Assembly (NCBI GenBank): GCA_938010625.1
Contig: CALLVJ010000217.1
Span: forward strand, 1-7,002
Direction: 5' to 3'
Length of the DNA: 7,002 bases
DNA from: an uncultured Stomatobaculum sp.
Lineage (GTDB): Bacteria > Bacillota > Clostridia > Lachnospirales > Lachnospiraceae
The position numbers were made by a program, and so were the translations under genes. Position 1 is the first letter of the stretch. Each line of letters starts with the position of its first letter. Positions 6,209 through 7,002 of the stretch are shown here, in pieces. Under the pieces are notes generated by a model. That model was not told where the DNA came from, did not search any database, and saw only the letters and a program-made list of their open reading frames with translations.

Positions 6209-6236
6209 AAAAAAACCCAGAGCGACTGCCCTGAGT
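6209..6236 (-). terminator. Intrinsic terminator of the rRNA-tRNA transcription unit
   Basis: On the minus strand ACTCAGGGC and GCTCTGGGT form a nine-base-pair stem (6215-6236) with loop AGTC and two G-T wobbles. A run of T residues follows (6209-6214). Flanking A and T runs can extend the stem. It begins 14 bases past the 3' end of tRNA-Leu and marks the end of the ribosomal operon. Confidence 0.88.
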
Positions 6237-6250
6237 TTTATCTTCAATCC

Positions 6251-6336
6251 TGCCGGCGACCGGGGTCGAACCGGTACGGTCATCACTGACCACAGGATTT
6301 TAAGTCCTGGGCGTCTGCCAATTCCGCCACGCCGGC
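6251..6336 (-). tRNA. tRNA-Leu (anticodon TAA)
   Basis: This 86-base class II tRNA reads UUA leucine codons. The acceptor strands GCCGGCG (6330-6336) and CGCCGGC (6252-6258) pair perfectly, with discriminator A at 6251. The anticodon arm is CAGGA-CTTAAAA-TCCTG, placing TAA at positions 34-36. A long variable arm follows, built around GGTCAGTGATGACC, then the T arm ACCGG-TTCGACC-CCGGT. CCA is not encoded and must be added by nucleotidyltransferase. It is the last gene of the rRNA operon, 24 bases after tRNA-Asp. Confidence 0.96.
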
Positions 6337-6341
6337 AAATC

Positions 6342-6358
6342 GCATCAACGCCTGATGC
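6342..6358 (-). other. Hairpin in the spacer between the two tRNA genes
   Basis: GCATCA and TGATGC form a perfect six-base-pair stem around the loop GGCGT (minus strand). It occupies most of the 24-base spacer between tRNA-Asp and tRNA-Leu. No T-tract follows, so it is not a terminator. It may guide RNase processing of the tRNA precursor. Confidence 0.5.
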
Positions 6359-6360
6359 AG

Positions 6361-6434
6361 CGACCCGAAACGGACTTGAACCGTCGACCTCCGCCGTGAC
6401 AGGGCGGCGCTCTAACCAACTGAGCCACTAGGCC
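6361..6434 (-). tRNA. tRNA-Asp (anticodon GTC)
   Basis: This 74-base tRNA has the D arm GCTC-AGTTGGTTA-GAGC, the anticodon arm CCGCC-CTGTCAC-GGCGG with GTC at positions 34-36, the variable loop AGGTC, and the T arm GACGG-TTCAAGT-CCGTT. The discriminator is G, as expected for aspartate. The acceptor stem is poor: GGCCTAG faces TCGGGTC, giving three Watson-Crick pairs, three G-U wobbles and one A-C mismatch (positions 6 and 67). The identity from the anticodon loop is clear. Whether the acceptor is functional as drawn is less certain. CCA is not encoded. It lies about 240 bases downstream of the 23S rRNA. Confidence 0.92.
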
Positions 6435-6671
6435 ATTGAAAGAAGGCAGATACCTTCAAAACTTCATACAGATGAATTGCAAACCGCGGATCTTTTCTCA
6501 CACTTTTCGAAAATGGTTATCTCATTTTCTACGAAAGCGGTCACCTCGAATCCGCGTCTTTGACGCTTCTTCTCGGTGCATTTGCTTCGCAAATGGACTC
6601 GCTCGAAAACAGGTCGCTCCAAGCGCAAGCGCTCTCGCTCCTCTTTTCCTGCTCGTCCGCTTTCTTCGCTT
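6435..6671 (-). other. 23S-to-tRNA spacer with several hairpins and no 5S rRNA
   Basis: This stretch holds no gene that I can support. The conserved 5S core is not found in either orientation. On the minus strand there are four clear inverted repeats: CATTTGC with a three-base loop (6579-6595), GCGTC with loop AAA (6554-6566), GAAAATG with a seven-base loop (6509-6529) and GAAGG with a six-base loop (6442-6457). An eight-base pair, GAAAGCGG (6657-6664) with CCGCTTTC (6533-6540), could enclose the first two in a larger stem. These are plausible rRNA trailer processing structures. No open reading frame here has a ribosome binding site or family resemblance. Confidence 0.6.

Positions 6672-7002
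<331 letters not shown>

Overview
The window reads as a chromosomal segment of a low- to mid-GC Gram-positive anaerobe, most likely class Clostridia and plausibly Lachnospiraceae. The basis is strong AGGAGG ribosome binding sites, an AddB-type (not RecBCD) helicase-nuclease subunit, ScpB, a Firmicutes-style trimeric dUTPase, tRNA genes without encoded CCA, and a Cthe_2159-type beta-helix lipoprotein. No genus can be fixed from this sequence alone. Every gene I can support lies on the minus strand, so transcription runs from high to low coordinates.

In transcription order: (1) 7002-6672 is the 3' end of a 23S rRNA gene. It is followed by a roughly 240-base spacer rich in small hairpins, then tRNA-Asp(GTC), tRNA-Leu(TAA) and an intrinsic terminator at 6209-6236. 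No 5S rRNA is seen in this 3' part of the rRNA operon. (2) A monocistronic unit follows: promoter at 6179-6207, an orotate-phosphoribosyltransferase-like gene (5493-6143) and a terminator at 5434-5463. (3) Next is an exported beta-helix carbohydrate-binding lipoprotein (3562-5298). Its promoter lacks a recognisable -35 box but has an extended -10, preceded by two phased pairs of direct repeats that look like operator sites for an OmpR/PhoB-type response regulator. (4) A near-consensus promoter (3512-3541) then drives a tightly packed run: scpB, dut, a TPR protein with a signal sequence, hflX and the start of addB, which leaves the window at base 1. Neighbouring genes in this run overlap by a few bases or are separated by only about 11 bases, so translational coupling is likely.

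The last operon is mixed housekeeping: chromosome condensation (ScpB), nucleotide-pool sanitation (dUTPase), ribosome rescue or splitting GTPase (HflX) and double-strand-break processing (AddB). The shared link is mainly genome and ribosome maintenance, and this linkage is an inference. I see no mobile element, CRISPR array, toxin-antitoxin pair or defence system.

I do not think the window contains a new multi-gene system. The parts most worth a second look are the surface lipoprotein (long polar low-complexity tail ending in CxC-x3-CxC) with its phased operator array, the phosphoribosyltransferase whose PRPP motif has Ser-Ser where the acidic pair is expected, the rRNA operon end without 5S, and the poorly paired acceptor stem of the tRNA-Asp.
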